Shown here: piece by piece, positions 1 to 7,726 of the stretch
How positions within the stretch are numbered: position 1 is the first letter of the stretch
Layout: each line of letters starts with the position of its first letter
Assembly (NCBI GenBank): GCA_035574235.1
Contig: DATLZA010000175.1
Coordinates: forward strand, 1-59,203
DNA length: 59,203 nucleotides
Source: Planctomycetota bacterium
Lineage (GTDB): Bacteria > Planctomycetota > MHYJ01 > JACPRB01
Direction of reading: 5' to 3'
The notes under the pieces: model-generated
Told to the model about the DNA's origin: nothing
Seen by the model: only the letters and a program-made list of their open reading frames with translations
Database searches by the model: none
Position numbers and translations under genes: made by a program

Positions 1-519
1 GCGGAAGCGGCCCGGGCGCTCGGGGGTCTCGATCTTCTCGTCAACAATGCGGGGCTGGCCGATCCCCGCGGATGGACGGATGATCTCGAGAAGATGACGG
101 ACGATCTCTGGATGAGGGTCCTGCGGACGGATCTTCTCGGAGCGTTCAAATGCAGCCGGGCCGCGGCGCGCCTCATGCGGCGGGGGAAGATCATCAACGT
201 CGCTTCCATCCCGGCGCTCGTGGGGGACCGGGAGGGGCTCGTCTACGCCGCCGCGAAGGCGGCCGTCGTCGGAATGACGAAGTCGCTCGCGGTGCTTCTG
301 GCGCCGCGGATCCAGGTGAACTGCCTGGCGTTCGGCTCGCTGGCGACCTCGTGGGTCGAGTGGCTCTCCCCGGCCCGGCGCGCGGCCTACCGGCGGGCGA
401 TCCCTCTGGGACGCTTCGGGACGCCGGAGGAGGCGGCGCAGGCGGCGCTCTTCCTGGCGGAAAACGACTGGGTGACGGGCCAGACGCTCGTTCTGGACGG
501 CGGGGAGGCGCGGGTGTGA
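1..519 (+). CDS. Short-chain dehydrogenase/reductase (FabG-like), 5' end cut off
   Basis: The reading frame is open from base 1, so the N-terminal Rossmann glycine motif lies outside the window and 172 residues are visible. An NNAG motif is at visible residues 15-18. The catalytic triad is clear: Ser69, Tyr82 and Lys86 (Y-A-A-A-K). The C-terminus reads TGQTLVLDGG, typical of NAD(P)H-dependent SDRs of the FabG group. Members reduce keto groups on acyl carriers, sugars, steroids or pterins in the cytoplasm. The stop codon overlaps the GTG start of queC by 4 nt, so the two are translationally coupled. A pterin-like or deazaguanine substrate is possible from context but is only inference. Confidence 0.85.
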   Translation, partial: AEAARALGGLDLLVNNAGLADPRGWTDDLEKMTDDLWMRVLRTDLLGAFKCSRAAARLMRRGKIINVASIPALVGDREGLVYAAAKAAVVGMTKSLAVLLAPRIQVNCLAFGSLATSWVEWLSPARRAAYRRAIPLGRFGTPEEAAQAALFLAENDWVTGQTLVLDGGEARV

Positions 520-1103
520 GGAAGGCGCTCGTCTTGGTCTCCGGAGGGATCGACTCCGCGGTGGCGCTTTGGTGGGCGCGGGACCGGTACCGCGTCACGG
601 CGCTGTCCTTCGAGGGGCCCGCCCGGCCGCGCGGGGAGCGCCGCGCCTGCGGCGAGATCGTGCGCCGCGCGGGCGTTCCGCATCTGACGGTTCCGGCGCC
701 GTACCTGCGGCCGCGTCCGTCGGGATACATTCCGGCGCGGAACCTGGTGTTTCACGGCATCGCGCTGTCCATCGCCGAAGACCGGGGCATGGAGGCGGTT
801 GTGGCGGGGCACAACCGGTCGGATGCGAAGATCTTCGAGGACGCCCGGCCGGAGTTCTTCCGGCGCCTGGAGCGCCTGGCCGGACGCGTCCGGATCGAAC
901 TTCCTCTGGCGCACTTCACGGACGCGCAGGTGGTGGCTCTGGGCCTGCGGTGGGGCGTGCCCCTCGAGGCGACGTGGAGCTGCTACCGGAACGGCTCCCG
1001 GCCGTGCCGCCGTTGCAGCGCCTGCCGGGATCGGCTAGAATCCTTCCGCGTCGCCGGAAGCGAGGATCCCCATGAAAGTCGGCGTTCTCGAGCATTTCGA
1101 TAG
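516..1103 (+). CDS. queC: 7-cyano-7-deazaguanine synthase QueC
   Basis: QueC converts 7-carboxy-7-deazaguanine to preQ0 with ATP and ammonia, on the pathway to queuosine. The protein is 195 aa from GTG at 516, which overlaps the upstream TGA (GTGA). The N-terminal PP-loop SGGIDS is at residues 9-14. The C-terminal zinc-binding cysteines are C156, C164, C167 and C170, in the family spacing C-x7-C-x2-C-x2-C. At 195 aa it is slightly shorter than typical QueC (about 220-230 aa). Its end overlaps queD by 32 nt. The next enzyme present is QueD, and QueF lies far away at 42.3 kb. QueE is not seen in the window. Confidence 0.88.
   Translation: MRKALVLVSGGIDSAVALWWARDRYRVTALSFEGPARPRGERRACGEIVRRAGVPHLTVPAPYLRPRPSGYIPARNLVFHGIALSIAEDRGMEAVVAGHNRSDAKIFEDARPEFFRRLERLAGRVRIELPLAHFTDAQVVALGLRWGVPLEATWSCYRNGSRPCRRCSACRDRLESFRVAGSEDPHESRRSRAFR
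1013..1041 (+). promoter_or_regulatory. Sigma-70-type promoter inside queC for queD
   Basis: TTGCAG at 1013-1018 is followed after 17 nt by TAGAAT at 1036-1041. The expected start near 1048 gives queD a leader of about 24 nt with a purine-rich ribosome-binding stretch. It is predicted from sequence only. Confidence 0.45.
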
Positions 1104-1407
1104 CATGCATCTCCTGCCGGGCCACCCCAAGTGCGGGGTGCCCCACGGGCACACCTATCGCGTGGAGGTGGTCGTCGAGGGTCCCGTCCGGGACGGGATG
1201 GTCGTCGATTTCGACGTCCTCAAGCGGTCGCTCCGCGAGATCCTGAAGACCTACGACCACACGGATCTCAATCGTCTCCTCCCCATGCCCTCCTGCGAAA
1301 ACATCGCGCTCGATCTTCTGGCCCGGCTCAAGAGCCGGGTTCCGCACGAGAAGATGTCCGTCCGCGTCTGGGAGGGCGACGGCAAGTGGGCCGAGTGCGA
1401 GGGGTAG
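1072..1407 (+). CDS. queD: 6-carboxy-5,6,7,8-tetrahydropterin synthase QueD
   Basis: QueD makes 6-carboxytetrahydropterin from 7,8-dihydroneopterin triphosphate, the first committed step to deazaguanines. This 111-aa protein has the usual length. Zinc ligands His13, His25 and His27 are present, the last two in the H-G-H motif preceded by the catalytic Cys21 (C-x3-H-G-H). DHTDLN and the PSCENIA/WEG segments of the T-fold active site follow. It overlaps the 3' end of queC by 32 nt and may also have its own promoter inside queC. The pairing with QueC favours QueD over a biopterin synthase role. Confidence 0.9.
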   Translation: MKVGVLEHFDSMHLLPGHPKCGVPHGHTYRVEVVVEGPVRDGMVVDFDVLKRSLREILKTYDHTDLNRLLPMPSCENIALDLLARLKSRVPHEKMSVRVWEGDGKWAECEG

Positions 1408-1429
1408 GCCGCCGGGTCGAAAATCCCTC

Positions 1430-1458
1430 TTGACCCGGCCGGCGGAGCCGGGTAAGGT
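1430..1458 (+). promoter_or_regulatory. Predicted nadA promoter
   Basis: TTGACC at 1430-1435, a 17-nt spacer and TAAGGT at 1453-1458 form a sigma-70-like promoter. The expected start is near 1465, inside the palindrome that follows. Confidence 0.45.
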
Positions 1459-1459
1459 A

Positions 1460-1482
1460 CTTAGTGTAAGATTGACACTAAG
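1460..1482. promoter_or_regulatory. Palindromic operator over the nadA transcription start
   Basis: CTTAGTGT (1460-1467) and ACACTAAG (1475-1482) form a perfect 8-bp inverted repeat with a 7-nt spacer. It begins two bases after the predicted -10 box and ends 12 nt before the nadA ATG. A repressor bound here would block initiation. De novo NAD synthesis is commonly repressed when NAD is plentiful, by factors such as NrtR, NiaR or NadQ. Which family acts here cannot be told, as no regulator gene lies nearby. Confidence 0.6.
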
Positions 1483-1494
1483 AGGAACCGCCGG

Positions 1495-2463
1495 ATGACG
1501 GCCGAAACGGAACGCCGGGAGATCGTGGAGGACATCCTCCGCCTCAAGAAGGAACGGCGGGCGGTCATCCTGGCGCACAACTACCAGCGCGGCGAGATCC
1601 AGGACGTGGCGGACTTCCTGGGGGATTCCCTCGGGCTCACCCAGGCCGCGGCCCGCACCGACGCGCGCGTCATCGTCTTCTGCGGCGTCCACTTCATGGC
1701 CGAGACGGCCGCGATCATGAACCCCGACAAGATCGTGGTCATTCCCGACCGGGAGGCCGGATGCTCCCTGGCGGCCATGATCTCGGGGGAATCGCTCCGG
1801 CGCTGGAAGGCCGAACATCCCGGGGCCGTGGTCGTCTCCTACATCAACTGCACCGCCGAGGTGAAGGCGGAAAGCGACTACATCTGCACGTCCACGAACG
1901 CGCTCAAGATCGTCGAGGCGATCCCGCCCGACCGGGAGATCCTCTTCGCGCCCGATCAGTTCCTGGGCACCTACATCATGAAAAGGACCGGCCGCCGCAT
2001 GCACCTCTGGCCGGGTTACTGTCACGTCCACAACAAGATCAAGACCGACAGGATCCAGGACCTCAAGAAGGAACATCCCGACGCGAAATTCATCATGCAC
2101 CCCGAGTGCGGGTGCCTGACCTCCTGCATGCCCCTGGCGGACAAGATCGTTTCGACCGAGGGCATCATCCGCACCGTGCGCGAGTCGCCGGAGCGGAAGT
2201 TCATCGTGGGGACCGAAGTGGGGATCCTCCACCGCCTGCGCAAGGAGAATCCCGAGAAGGTCTTCTTCCCCGCGGCCGAGGAGGCCTCCTGCGAATTCAT
2301 GAAGCTCAACACGCTCGAGAAGCTCCTGGCGTCCCTCGAGGACCTCGAATACCGCGTCACGGTTCCCGAGGAGATCGCCCGCAAGGCCCGCCGGGCCATC
2401 GAGCGGATGCTCGAAATCAGCGACCCGGGAGGATACGTGCGCAAGCCCGATCCGGCCGATTGA
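1495..2463 (+). CDS. nadA: Quinolinate synthase NadA
   Basis: NadA condenses iminoaspartate with dihydroxyacetone phosphate to quinolinate for NAD synthesis, using a 4Fe-4S cluster held by three cysteines. The 322-aa protein has the normal length. Conserved blocks seen in order are HNYQRGEIQDVADFLGDSL near the start, CGVHFMAE, PDQFLGTYI, GYCHVHNKI, HPECGC, STEGI, GTEVGILHRL and the C-terminal CEFMKLNTLEKLL. It starts at ATG 1495, 12 nt after a palindrome overlapping the predicted transcription start. No nadB or nadC is adjacent, so it appears to stand alone. Confidence 0.95.
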   Translation: MTAETERREIVEDILRLKKERRAVILAHNYQRGEIQDVADFLGDSLGLTQAAARTDARVIVFCGVHFMAETAAIMNPDKIVVIPDREAGCSLAAMISGESLRRWKAEHPGAVVVSYINCTAEVKAESDYICTSTNALKIVEAIPPDREILFAPDQFLGTYIMKRTGRRMHLWPGYCHVHNKIKTDRIQDLKKEHPDAKFIMHPECGCLTSCMPLADKIVSTEGIIRTVRESPERKFIVGTEVGILHRLRKENPEKVFFPAAEEASCEFMKLNTLEKLLASLEDLEYRVTVPEEIARKARRAIERMLEISDPGGYVRKPDPAD

Positions 2464-2515
2464 CGCCGGTGGTATAGTAGGGCGTGGGGCGAGGCGCGCC
2501 CCTCGGGAGGGAACG

Positions 2516-2890
2516 ATGCTCGACCGTGTGGGCGGGGGATTCAAGGAGTACGCGGCGCCGTCGCTGCGGCTGGGACTGGCGCTTGTTCTCATTCTGTACG
2601 GCGCGCGGCTCCTGCCGCCGTCGGAGCGCGTCGGGGAGCTCGTCGCCCTCGCCGTCACCCTTCTCGGAGGGCTCTTCATCCTGATCGGCTTCCTCACGAG
2701 GTGGGCCGCGGCCGCCGTGCTCGTCTGGTCCGCCTACAAGATCTTCAACGGCCCCGGGACCTCCGCCTTCATCCATTTCCACAGCCAGCTCTGGCTGGCC
2801 CTGCTCTCGATGAGCTTCGCGCTGTTCGGTCTGGGCGGCGGGAAGTGGAGCCTGGACGTCTCGAGCAAGCGCAAGAAGGACGAAGGTTAG
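2516..2890 (+). CDS. DoxX-family small membrane protein
   Basis: This is a 124-aa protein with about four hydrophobic helices (roughly residues 15-32, 40-60, 64-80 and 92-110) and a basic, Lys-rich tail. The pattern is that of the DoxX/SURF4-like family, whose members are often linked to thiol or quinone redox but usually lack a defined reaction. TATAGT at 2473-2478 may be the -10 box. A GGGAGGG Shine-Dalgarno at 2505-2511 precedes the ATG. It stands alone between nadA and the molybdenum enzyme cluster, so context gives no function. Confidence 0.65.
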   Translation: MLDRVGGGFKEYAAPSLRLGLALVLILYGARLLPPSERVGELVALAVTLLGGLFILIGFLTRWAAAAVLVWSAYKIFNGPGTSAFIHFHSQLWLALLSMSFALFGLGGGKWSLDVSSKRKKDEG

Positions 2891-2915
2891 AGGCACGGAA
2901 ATCCGGAAAACCCGC

Positions 2916-2944
2916 TTGGTCCGGCCCGTCCGCCGTGGTAGGCT
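2916..2944 (+). promoter_or_regulatory. Leaderless-type promoter for the mocA-like gene
   Basis: TTGGTC (2916-2921), 17 nt, then TAGGCT (2939-2944), with only 6 nt to the GTG start at 2951. Transcription would begin at or next to the start codon. Confidence 0.55.
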
Positions 2945-2950
2945 GAGGCC

Positions 2951-3580
2951 GTGACCGAGGCGCGCGACGTCACCCCGATTCTTCTGGCCGCCGGGGCCTC
3001 CACGCGCATGGGCCGGCCGAAGGCGCTCCTGGATTTCGACGGCCGCACGGTCCTCGATCTGGCCCTGGACGCGGTGCGCGGGCTGGGCACGCCGGTGGTG
3101 GTCCTGGGCGCCGCGCGGGAGGAGATCCAGGCGCGCGTGCCGCTCGGCTCGGTGCAGGTCGCCTACAACGACGACTGGGAGCGCGGCCAGACCTCGAGCC
3201 TGAAGGCGGGGCTTTCCTGCCTGGCGCCGGCCGCGGCGGCCTTCCTCTTCCACCCCGTGGACTTTCCGCTCGTGAGTCAGGAAGAAGTGGGTCGGCTCGT
3301 CGAGGCGTTCCTGGGCTGCAAGGACCCGCGCAAGGCGATCTTCATCCCCTCCTACGGCATGCAGCGCGGCCATCCCGTGCTCTGCCGCCGGGAGCTCGCC
3401 CCGGAGTTCCTGGCCCTGCCCGACGACGCTCCCGCGCGCACCGTCATCAACTTCCACCCGCAGAGAATCGCGTACGTGGACTACGACCAGGCGTATATTC
3501 TCATGGACATGGACACCCCCCAGGATTACGCCCGGTGCCTGGAAGCCTACCGGGAGCGCCGGAGGCGGCAGGATCGATGA
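2951..3580 (+). CDS. mocA: MocA-like molybdenum cofactor cytidylyltransferase
   Basis: This 209-aa nucleotidyltransferase of the MobA/MocA fold has the signature LLAAGASTRMGRPK near residues 11-24 and the metal-binding HPVDFPL segment near the middle. MocA-type enzymes attach CMP to molybdopterin to give the MCD cofactor used by xanthine-dehydrogenase-family hydroxylases. The adjoining hydroxylase genes support MocA over MobA (GMP). The start is GTG 2951, with a -10 box 6 nt upstream and no Shine-Dalgarno, which suggests a leaderless message. Its stop overlaps the XdhC-like start (ATGA), so the two are coupled. Confidence 0.85.
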   Translation: MTEARDVTPILLAAGASTRMGRPKALLDFDGRTVLDLALDAVRGLGTPVVVLGAAREEIQARVPLGSVQVAYNDDWERGQTSSLKAGLSCLAPAAAAFLFHPVDFPLVSQEEVGRLVEAFLGCKDPRKAIFIPSYGMQRGHPVLCRRELAPEFLALPDDAPARTVINFHPQRIAYVDYDQAYILMDMDTPQDYARCLEAYRERRRRQDR

Positions 3581-4407
3581 GGGCGATCCAGGAACGGATC
3601 CTGCGGCTTCTCGACGAGGGCAAGGCCTTTGCGGTGGCGACCGTGGCCGAGGCCCGCGGAAGCGTCCCGGGAAAGCCCGGCGCCAAGATGGTCTATCTCG
3701 AGGACGGCACCCAGTACGGCACGGTCGGAGGCGCGGGCCTCGAGGAGAAGGTCAAGGCCCTCTGCCGCAAAGCCCTCGAGGAGCGCCGGGGCGGCCTTCA
3801 CTCGTTCGATCTCATGTACTATAAGGAAGGAGCGCTCGACAGCCTGTGCGGCGGGAGCGTCCGGATCCTGATCGAATACATGGCTCCGACTCCGCACCTG
3901 CTCATCGCCGGCGGCGGCCATTGCGGCCTGGAGATCGCGCGTCTGTGCGATCAGCTCGGGTATTTCTATTCGGTCCTCGACGACCGCGCCGAGTACGCCT
4001 CGCGGGAACGCTTTCCGAACGCGCGGCGCGTCCTTCAGGCGACCCCGGAGGAGTTCTTCGCGCGCGAGGATCTCTCCCCCTACTCGCACGTGGTTCTCGT
4101 GGGCTGGTCCCACAAGATCGACACGGAGCTGCTCTTCCACCTCGTGCAGAAATTTCCGAGGTGGATCGGCGCCATCGCCTCCAAGACCAAGCGCCTGGAG
4201 ATGTTCCGGCGGCTCCGGGCCCGCGGAATTCCGGAGGAGGCGCTCGGGCGCGTGGCGGCGCCCGTGGGGCTTCCCATCGGCGCGGAGACCCCGGCGGAGA
4301 TCGCCGTGAGCATCCTGGCGCAGATCATCCAGACCGTGAAGAATCCGTCCGGAAGCCATGAGCCCAGCCAAGAGGCGGAGCCCGCCGGCCGCGGGACGGC
4401 GGACTAG
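3577..4407 (+). CDS. XdhC/PaoD-like molybdenum cofactor insertion chaperone
   Basis: XdhC-family proteins bind the molybdenum cofactor, see to its sulfuration and insert it into xanthine-dehydrogenase-type enzymes. The 276-aa protein has the N-terminal XdhC/CoxI block (VATVAEARGSVPGKPGAKM, CGG motif) and the C-terminal Rossmann-like domain beginning LLIAGGGHCGLEIA. VGLPIGAETPAEIAVSILAQI near the C-terminus is diagnostic. I chose ATG 3577, overlapping the upstream stop, over a GTG at 3535 inside mocA. Its 3' end overlaps the next gene by 50 nt. It is the likely partner of the hydroxylase large subunit at 5619. Confidence 0.88.
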   Translation: MRAIQERILRLLDEGKAFAVATVAEARGSVPGKPGAKMVYLEDGTQYGTVGGAGLEEKVKALCRKALEERRGGLHSFDLMYYKEGALDSLCGGSVRILIEYMAPTPHLLIAGGGHCGLEIARLCDQLGYFYSVLDDRAEYASRERFPNARRVLQATPEEFFAREDLSPYSHVVLVGWSHKIDTELLFHLVQKFPRWIGAIASKTKRLEMFRRLRARGIPEEALGRVAAPVGLPIGAETPAEIAVSILAQIIQTVKNPSGSHEPSQEAEPAGRGTAD

Positions 4408-4891
4408 GACGCTGGTCGCGGCGGCGCTGGCCGCCGCGTTCGGCGCCGCGCCGGCGGACGCGCAGGAGGGGGAGGCCCGTCCCCCGGCCGCGCCGTTCGA
4501 AGGCCGGGGGCGCCTGGTCTGCCTGCTCGAGGAGATGAAGGAGCGCCACGGACTGGAGCTGCCGCCGCTGCACGCGCACCTCGTCGGGTTCCGGGTGGAC
4601 GACGGACCGGGACGACCTCCCCGGTACCTGACGATCCTGCGGACGAAGTCGTCCGAGGCGCTTTTTTCGGATCCCCGATTCCAGGGGCGGGATCTTCGCC
4701 TCCTGGGGCGGCTTTTTTCCGAGGGCGCGCTCCTCGAAGTCGCGCACATTCAGGGGTGGCGGGACGGGACGCTCGTGGAGCTTTACTATTGGTGCGATGT
4801 CTGCCGGATCCGCGAACCCGTGCCGGGGGCGTGTTCGTGCTGCCAGGATCCGGTCGAGTTCCGGGAGACGCCCGTCGAGCCGCGAAAATAG
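4358..4891 (+). CDS. Exported Cys-rich protein of unknown function
   Basis: The 177-aa protein has a basic start, a hydrophobic stretch at residues 18-30 and an A-D-A-Q cleavage-like site near residue 36, so it is probably exported. The C-terminal part carries YYWCDVC, then a C-x-C-C-Q-D-P cluster 11 residues after the second Cys. Five cysteines within about 19 residues could bind a metal or cluster. It overlaps the XdhC-like gene by 50 nt in another frame, a long overlap for unrelated genes, and precedes the Tat-exported 2Fe-2S subunit. A role linked to the exported aldehyde oxidoreductase is plausible but not shown. Confidence 0.65.
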   Translation: MSPAKRRSPPAAGRRTRTLVAAALAAAFGAAPADAQEGEARPPAAPFEGRGRLVCLLEEMKERHGLELPPLHAHLVGFRVDDGPGRPPRYLTILRTKSSEALFSDPRFQGRDLRLLGRLFSEGALLEVAHIQGWRDGTLVELYYWCDVCRIREPVPGACSCCQDPVEFRETPVEPRK

Positions 4892-4892
4892 G

Positions 4893-4920
4893 TTCGCGTC
4901 GCGCGCTCGAGGCGTATAGT
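4893..4920 (+). promoter_or_regulatory. Predicted promoter of the molybdenum hydroxylase operon
   Basis: TATAGT (4915-4920) is preceded at 16 nt by a weak TTCGCG (4893-4898). The expected start near 4927 gives a 38-nt leader with a GAAGGAG ribosome-binding site before ATG 4965. Confidence 0.4.
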
Positions 4921-4964
4921 AGAGGGACCGCCGGGCTCGCCCCGGCGACCGAAGGAGCTGCACG

Positions 4965-5612
4965 ATGAACGAAGACCCGAAGTCGCCCCGCGCCCGGGAA
5001 TTCAGCCGCCGCGCCTTCCTCCAGAGCGCGGGGCTGGCGGGCGTGGCGGCCGGTTGCGCCTCGACGCCGTCGGAGTCCGCCGGCGGGACGCCCCCGCAGG
5101 GGCTCGGGCCGGGCGCCGTGCCGGTGACCCTCAAGGTCAACGGCCGCGAGATCCGGCTGGAGCTGGAGCCGCGCGTGACGCTCCTGGACGCGCTGCGGGA
5201 CCACTTCGAAGCGGGCGGCGGACGTCCCGTGGATCTGACGGGGTCCAAGCGCGTGTGCGACCGGGGCTCCTGCGGCGCCTGCACGGTGATCCTCGACGGC
5301 CGCACGGCGTACGCCTGCTCCATCCTGGCCGTGGACGCCCAGGGACGCGAGATCCGCACGGTCGAGTCCTTCGAGAAGGCGGGGGCGCTCCACCCGGTGC
5401 AGGAGGAGTTCCTGGCCTGCGACGGGCTGATGTGCGGCTTCTGCACGCCGGGCTTCGTGGTGTCCTCGGTGGCGCTTCTCGAGCGCAATCCCTCGCCCAC
5501 GCGCGAGGAGATCCGCCGGGCGCTCGACGGAAACATCTGCCGCTGCGGTACGCAGCCGCGCAGCCTCGAGGCGGTCGAGAAAGCCGCCGCCCGCATGAAG
5601 GGGAGGAGGTAG
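4965..5612 (+). CDS. paoA: Tat-exported 2Fe-2S subunit of a PaoABC-type aldehyde oxidoreductase
   Basis: This is the electron-transfer small subunit of a molybdenum hydroxylase, 215 aa. The N-terminus has the twin-arginine signal SRRAFLQ (residues 14-20) followed by a hydrophobic run and AAGC, a possible lipobox. The plant-type 2Fe-2S domain shows C-x4-C-x2-C (VCDRGSCGAC). The second, helical cluster domain has CGFCTPG and later CRCGTQ. A Tat signal on the small subunit is the hallmark of the periplasmic PaoABC (YagTSR) group rather than cytoplasmic xanthine dehydrogenase. It is followed within 6 nt by the molybdenum subunit. Confidence 0.88.
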   Translation: MNEDPKSPRAREFSRRAFLQSAGLAGVAAGCASTPSESAGGTPPQGLGPGAVPVTLKVNGREIRLELEPRVTLLDALRDHFEAGGGRPVDLTGSKRVCDRGSCGACTVILDGRTAYACSILAVDAQGREIRTVESFEKAGALHPVQEEFLACDGLMCGFCTPGFVVSSVALLERNPSPTREEIRRALDGNICRCGTQPRSLEAVEKAAARMKGRR

Positions 5613-5618
5613 ATCGCC

Positions 5619-7715
5619 ATGCCCGAGTGGCCCAAGGAACGCCGGATCATCGGGACGGCCGTCCCCCGCGTGGACGGCGCGCTCAAGGTGACGGGAAAGG
5701 CCAAGTACTCCTACGACCGCGTCTTCCCGGGGCTTCTTCACGCCAAGATCCTGCGGTCCCCCCACGCGCACGCCAAGATCCGAAGCCTGGACCTCTCCGC
5801 CGCGGAGAAGATGCCCGGCGTCAAGGCCGTGCACGTCATCAAGAACGCGGGCGCGGAGCTCCGCTTCGTGGGGGACGAGATCGCCGCCGTGGCCGCCGAA
5901 ACCGAGGAGCAGGCGCGCGACGCGGCGCGGGCGATCCGGGTGGAGTACGAGGTCCTGCCCCACGCGGTCACCGAGGAGGACGGCCGCAAGAACGTGACCG
6001 AGGCTCCCCAGGAGCAGAAGGCGGGAGACGTCGAGGCCGCGCTGCGCGGCGCGGCGGCCGCGATCGAGGGGACGTACGGATCCCCCGTCATCACCCACCT
6101 TTGCCTGGAGACCCACGGTCTCGTGGCGCAGTGGAGGAGCGAAAAGGAATTCGTCGTCTACTGCTCCACGCAGAACGTGAGCGGCGTGGGGCGCGACCTG
6201 AAGGGCCGCTTCCGCGACATGCCCGACCTCAAGGTGGTCTGCGAGACGCCTTTCATGGGCGGCGGCTTCGGCAGCAAGTTCGCCGCCGGCGTCGAGGGCG
6301 AGGTCGCGGTGCAGCTTTCCCGCAAGACCCGCCGGCCGGTCAAGCTCATGCTCGAACGCGAGGAGGAACAGATCGCCGGGGGCAACCGCCCGTCCCTCTT
6401 CGCGCGCGTCAAGGCCGGGGCGGACGCCCAGGGGAAGCTGGTGGCCTTCGACGCGGACTGCTGGGGCACGGGCGGCTACTCGGGCGGCCTGGGCCAGCGG
6501 CTGCCGTACATCTATGCGCCGCAGACCCGGCGCGTGCGGACGCTCCCCATTCCCACGAACTGCGACCGCCAGCGCGCCTGGCGCGCCCCGGGGAGCCCTC
6601 AGGCGTCCGTCATCATGGAACAGGCGATGGACGACCTGGCCGACAAGCTCGGCATCGACCCCGTGGAGTTCCGGATCAAGAACCTGCCGGACAACAACCT
6701 CAAGCCGATCTATGAGCGGGAGCTCAAGCTCGGAGCCGAGCGGATCGGCTGGGCCCGCCGGCACAAGCGCGGGGACGAGACCCCCGGTCCGCTCAAGCGC
6801 GGCCTCGGGTGCGCCCTTTCCACCTGGGGCGGCCGCGCCCACGACTCGCAGGCCACGACAACCCTTCATCCCGACGGCCGCGTCGAGGTCCGCTGCGGGA
6901 CGCAGGACCTGGGGACGGGGACGACGACGCTCGTTCCCCTCGTGGCCGCCGAGATTCTCGGGCTCGAGGTGAAGGACGTCACCCCGCTCATCGGGACCTC
7001 GGACTATCCTCCGTCGGGGGCCAGCGGCGGCTCGACGACGTGCGGGGGCGTGAGCCTTTCGGTCGCCATGAGCGCGAAGAAGGCGCTCGAGGAGCTTTTC
7101 AAGAAGGTCGCTCCGGAGCTCGGCGCGGATCCCAAGGATCTTCAGGCGCAGGGCAAGCGCGTCTTCGTCCGGGGGAATCCGCAGAAGGGGCTTTCCTGGA
7201 AGCAGGCCTGCGCGCTTCTGGGGCAGCAGCCGGTGACCGCCGCCGGAAGCCGCGCCGAGGCCCCCGCGGGGATGTCGAGCGAGGGCGTCGGCGGCGCCCA
7301 GTTCGCCGACGTGACGGTGGACGTCGAAACCGGCGTCGTGCGGATCAACAAGATCGTGGCGGTGGCCGACTGCGGGATGGTGATGAACCGTCTCCTGTGC
7401 GAGAGCCAGGTCTACGGCGGCGTGGTCATGGGCGTCTGCCACGGTCTGTTCGAGGAACGCCGGATGGATCCGCGCACGGGCCGGATGCTCAACCCCGACA
7501 TGGAATGGTACAAGGTGGCGGGTCACTCCGATCTCGGGGAGATCGAGGTGCATCTGCTGGACTATCCCGAGCGCGGGGTGATCGGGATCGGGGAGCCCCC
7601 GGTCATTCCGACCGCCGCGGCGATCGCCAACGCGGTGGCCAACGCGATCGGCGTGCGGGCGGGGATCGTGCCTCTGACCCCGCGGCGGGTGCTGGAGGCC
7701 CTGGCGGCCAAATAA
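5619..7715 (+). CDS. paoC: Molybdopterin-binding large subunit of a PaoABC-type aldehyde oxidoreductase
   Basis: The catalytic subunit, 698 aa, hydroxylates aldehydes or N-heterocycles at the Mo-MCD centre. GGGFGSKF marks the Moco-binding region, and RAWRAPGSPQA the active-site loop. GIGEPP near the C-terminus supplies the Glu that acts as general base in this family. The absence of a signal peptide fits export as a folded complex with the Tat-tagged small subunit. The order here is A-C-B, not A-B-C as in Escherichia coli paoABC. The substrate cannot be read from sequence; aldehyde detoxification is the family role nearest in architecture. Confidence 0.9.
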   Translation: MPEWPKERRIIGTAVPRVDGALKVTGKAKYSYDRVFPGLLHAKILRSPHAHAKIRSLDLSAAEKMPGVKAVHVIKNAGAELRFVGDEIAAVAAETEEQARDAARAIRVEYEVLPHAVTEEDGRKNVTEAPQEQKAGDVEAALRGAAAAIEGTYGSPVITHLCLETHGLVAQWRSEKEFVVYCSTQNVSGVGRDLKGRFRDMPDLKVVCETPFMGGGFGSKFAAGVEGEVAVQLSRKTRRPVKLMLEREEEQIAGGNRPSLFARVKAGADAQGKLVAFDADCWGTGGYSGGLGQRLPYIYAPQTRRVRTLPIPTNCDRQRAWRAPGSPQASVIMEQAMDDLADKLGIDPVEFRIKNLPDNNLKPIYERELKLGAERIGWARRHKRGDETPGPLKRGLGCALSTWGGRAHDSQATTTLHPDGRVEVRCGTQDLGTGTTTLVPLVAAEILGLEVKDVTPLIGTSDYPPSGASGGSTTCGGVSLSVAMSAKKALEELFKKVAPELGADPKDLQAQGKRVFVRGNPQKGLSWKQACALLGQQPVTAAGSRAEAPAGMSSEGVGGAQFADVTVDVETGVVRINKIVAVADCGMVMNRLLCESQVYGGVVMGVCHGLFEERRMDPRTGRMLNPDMEWYKVAGHSDLGEIEVHLLDYPERGVIGIGEPPVIPTAAAIANAVANAIGVRAGIVPLTPRRVLEALAAK

Positions 7716-7726
7716 GGGAGCCGAGC

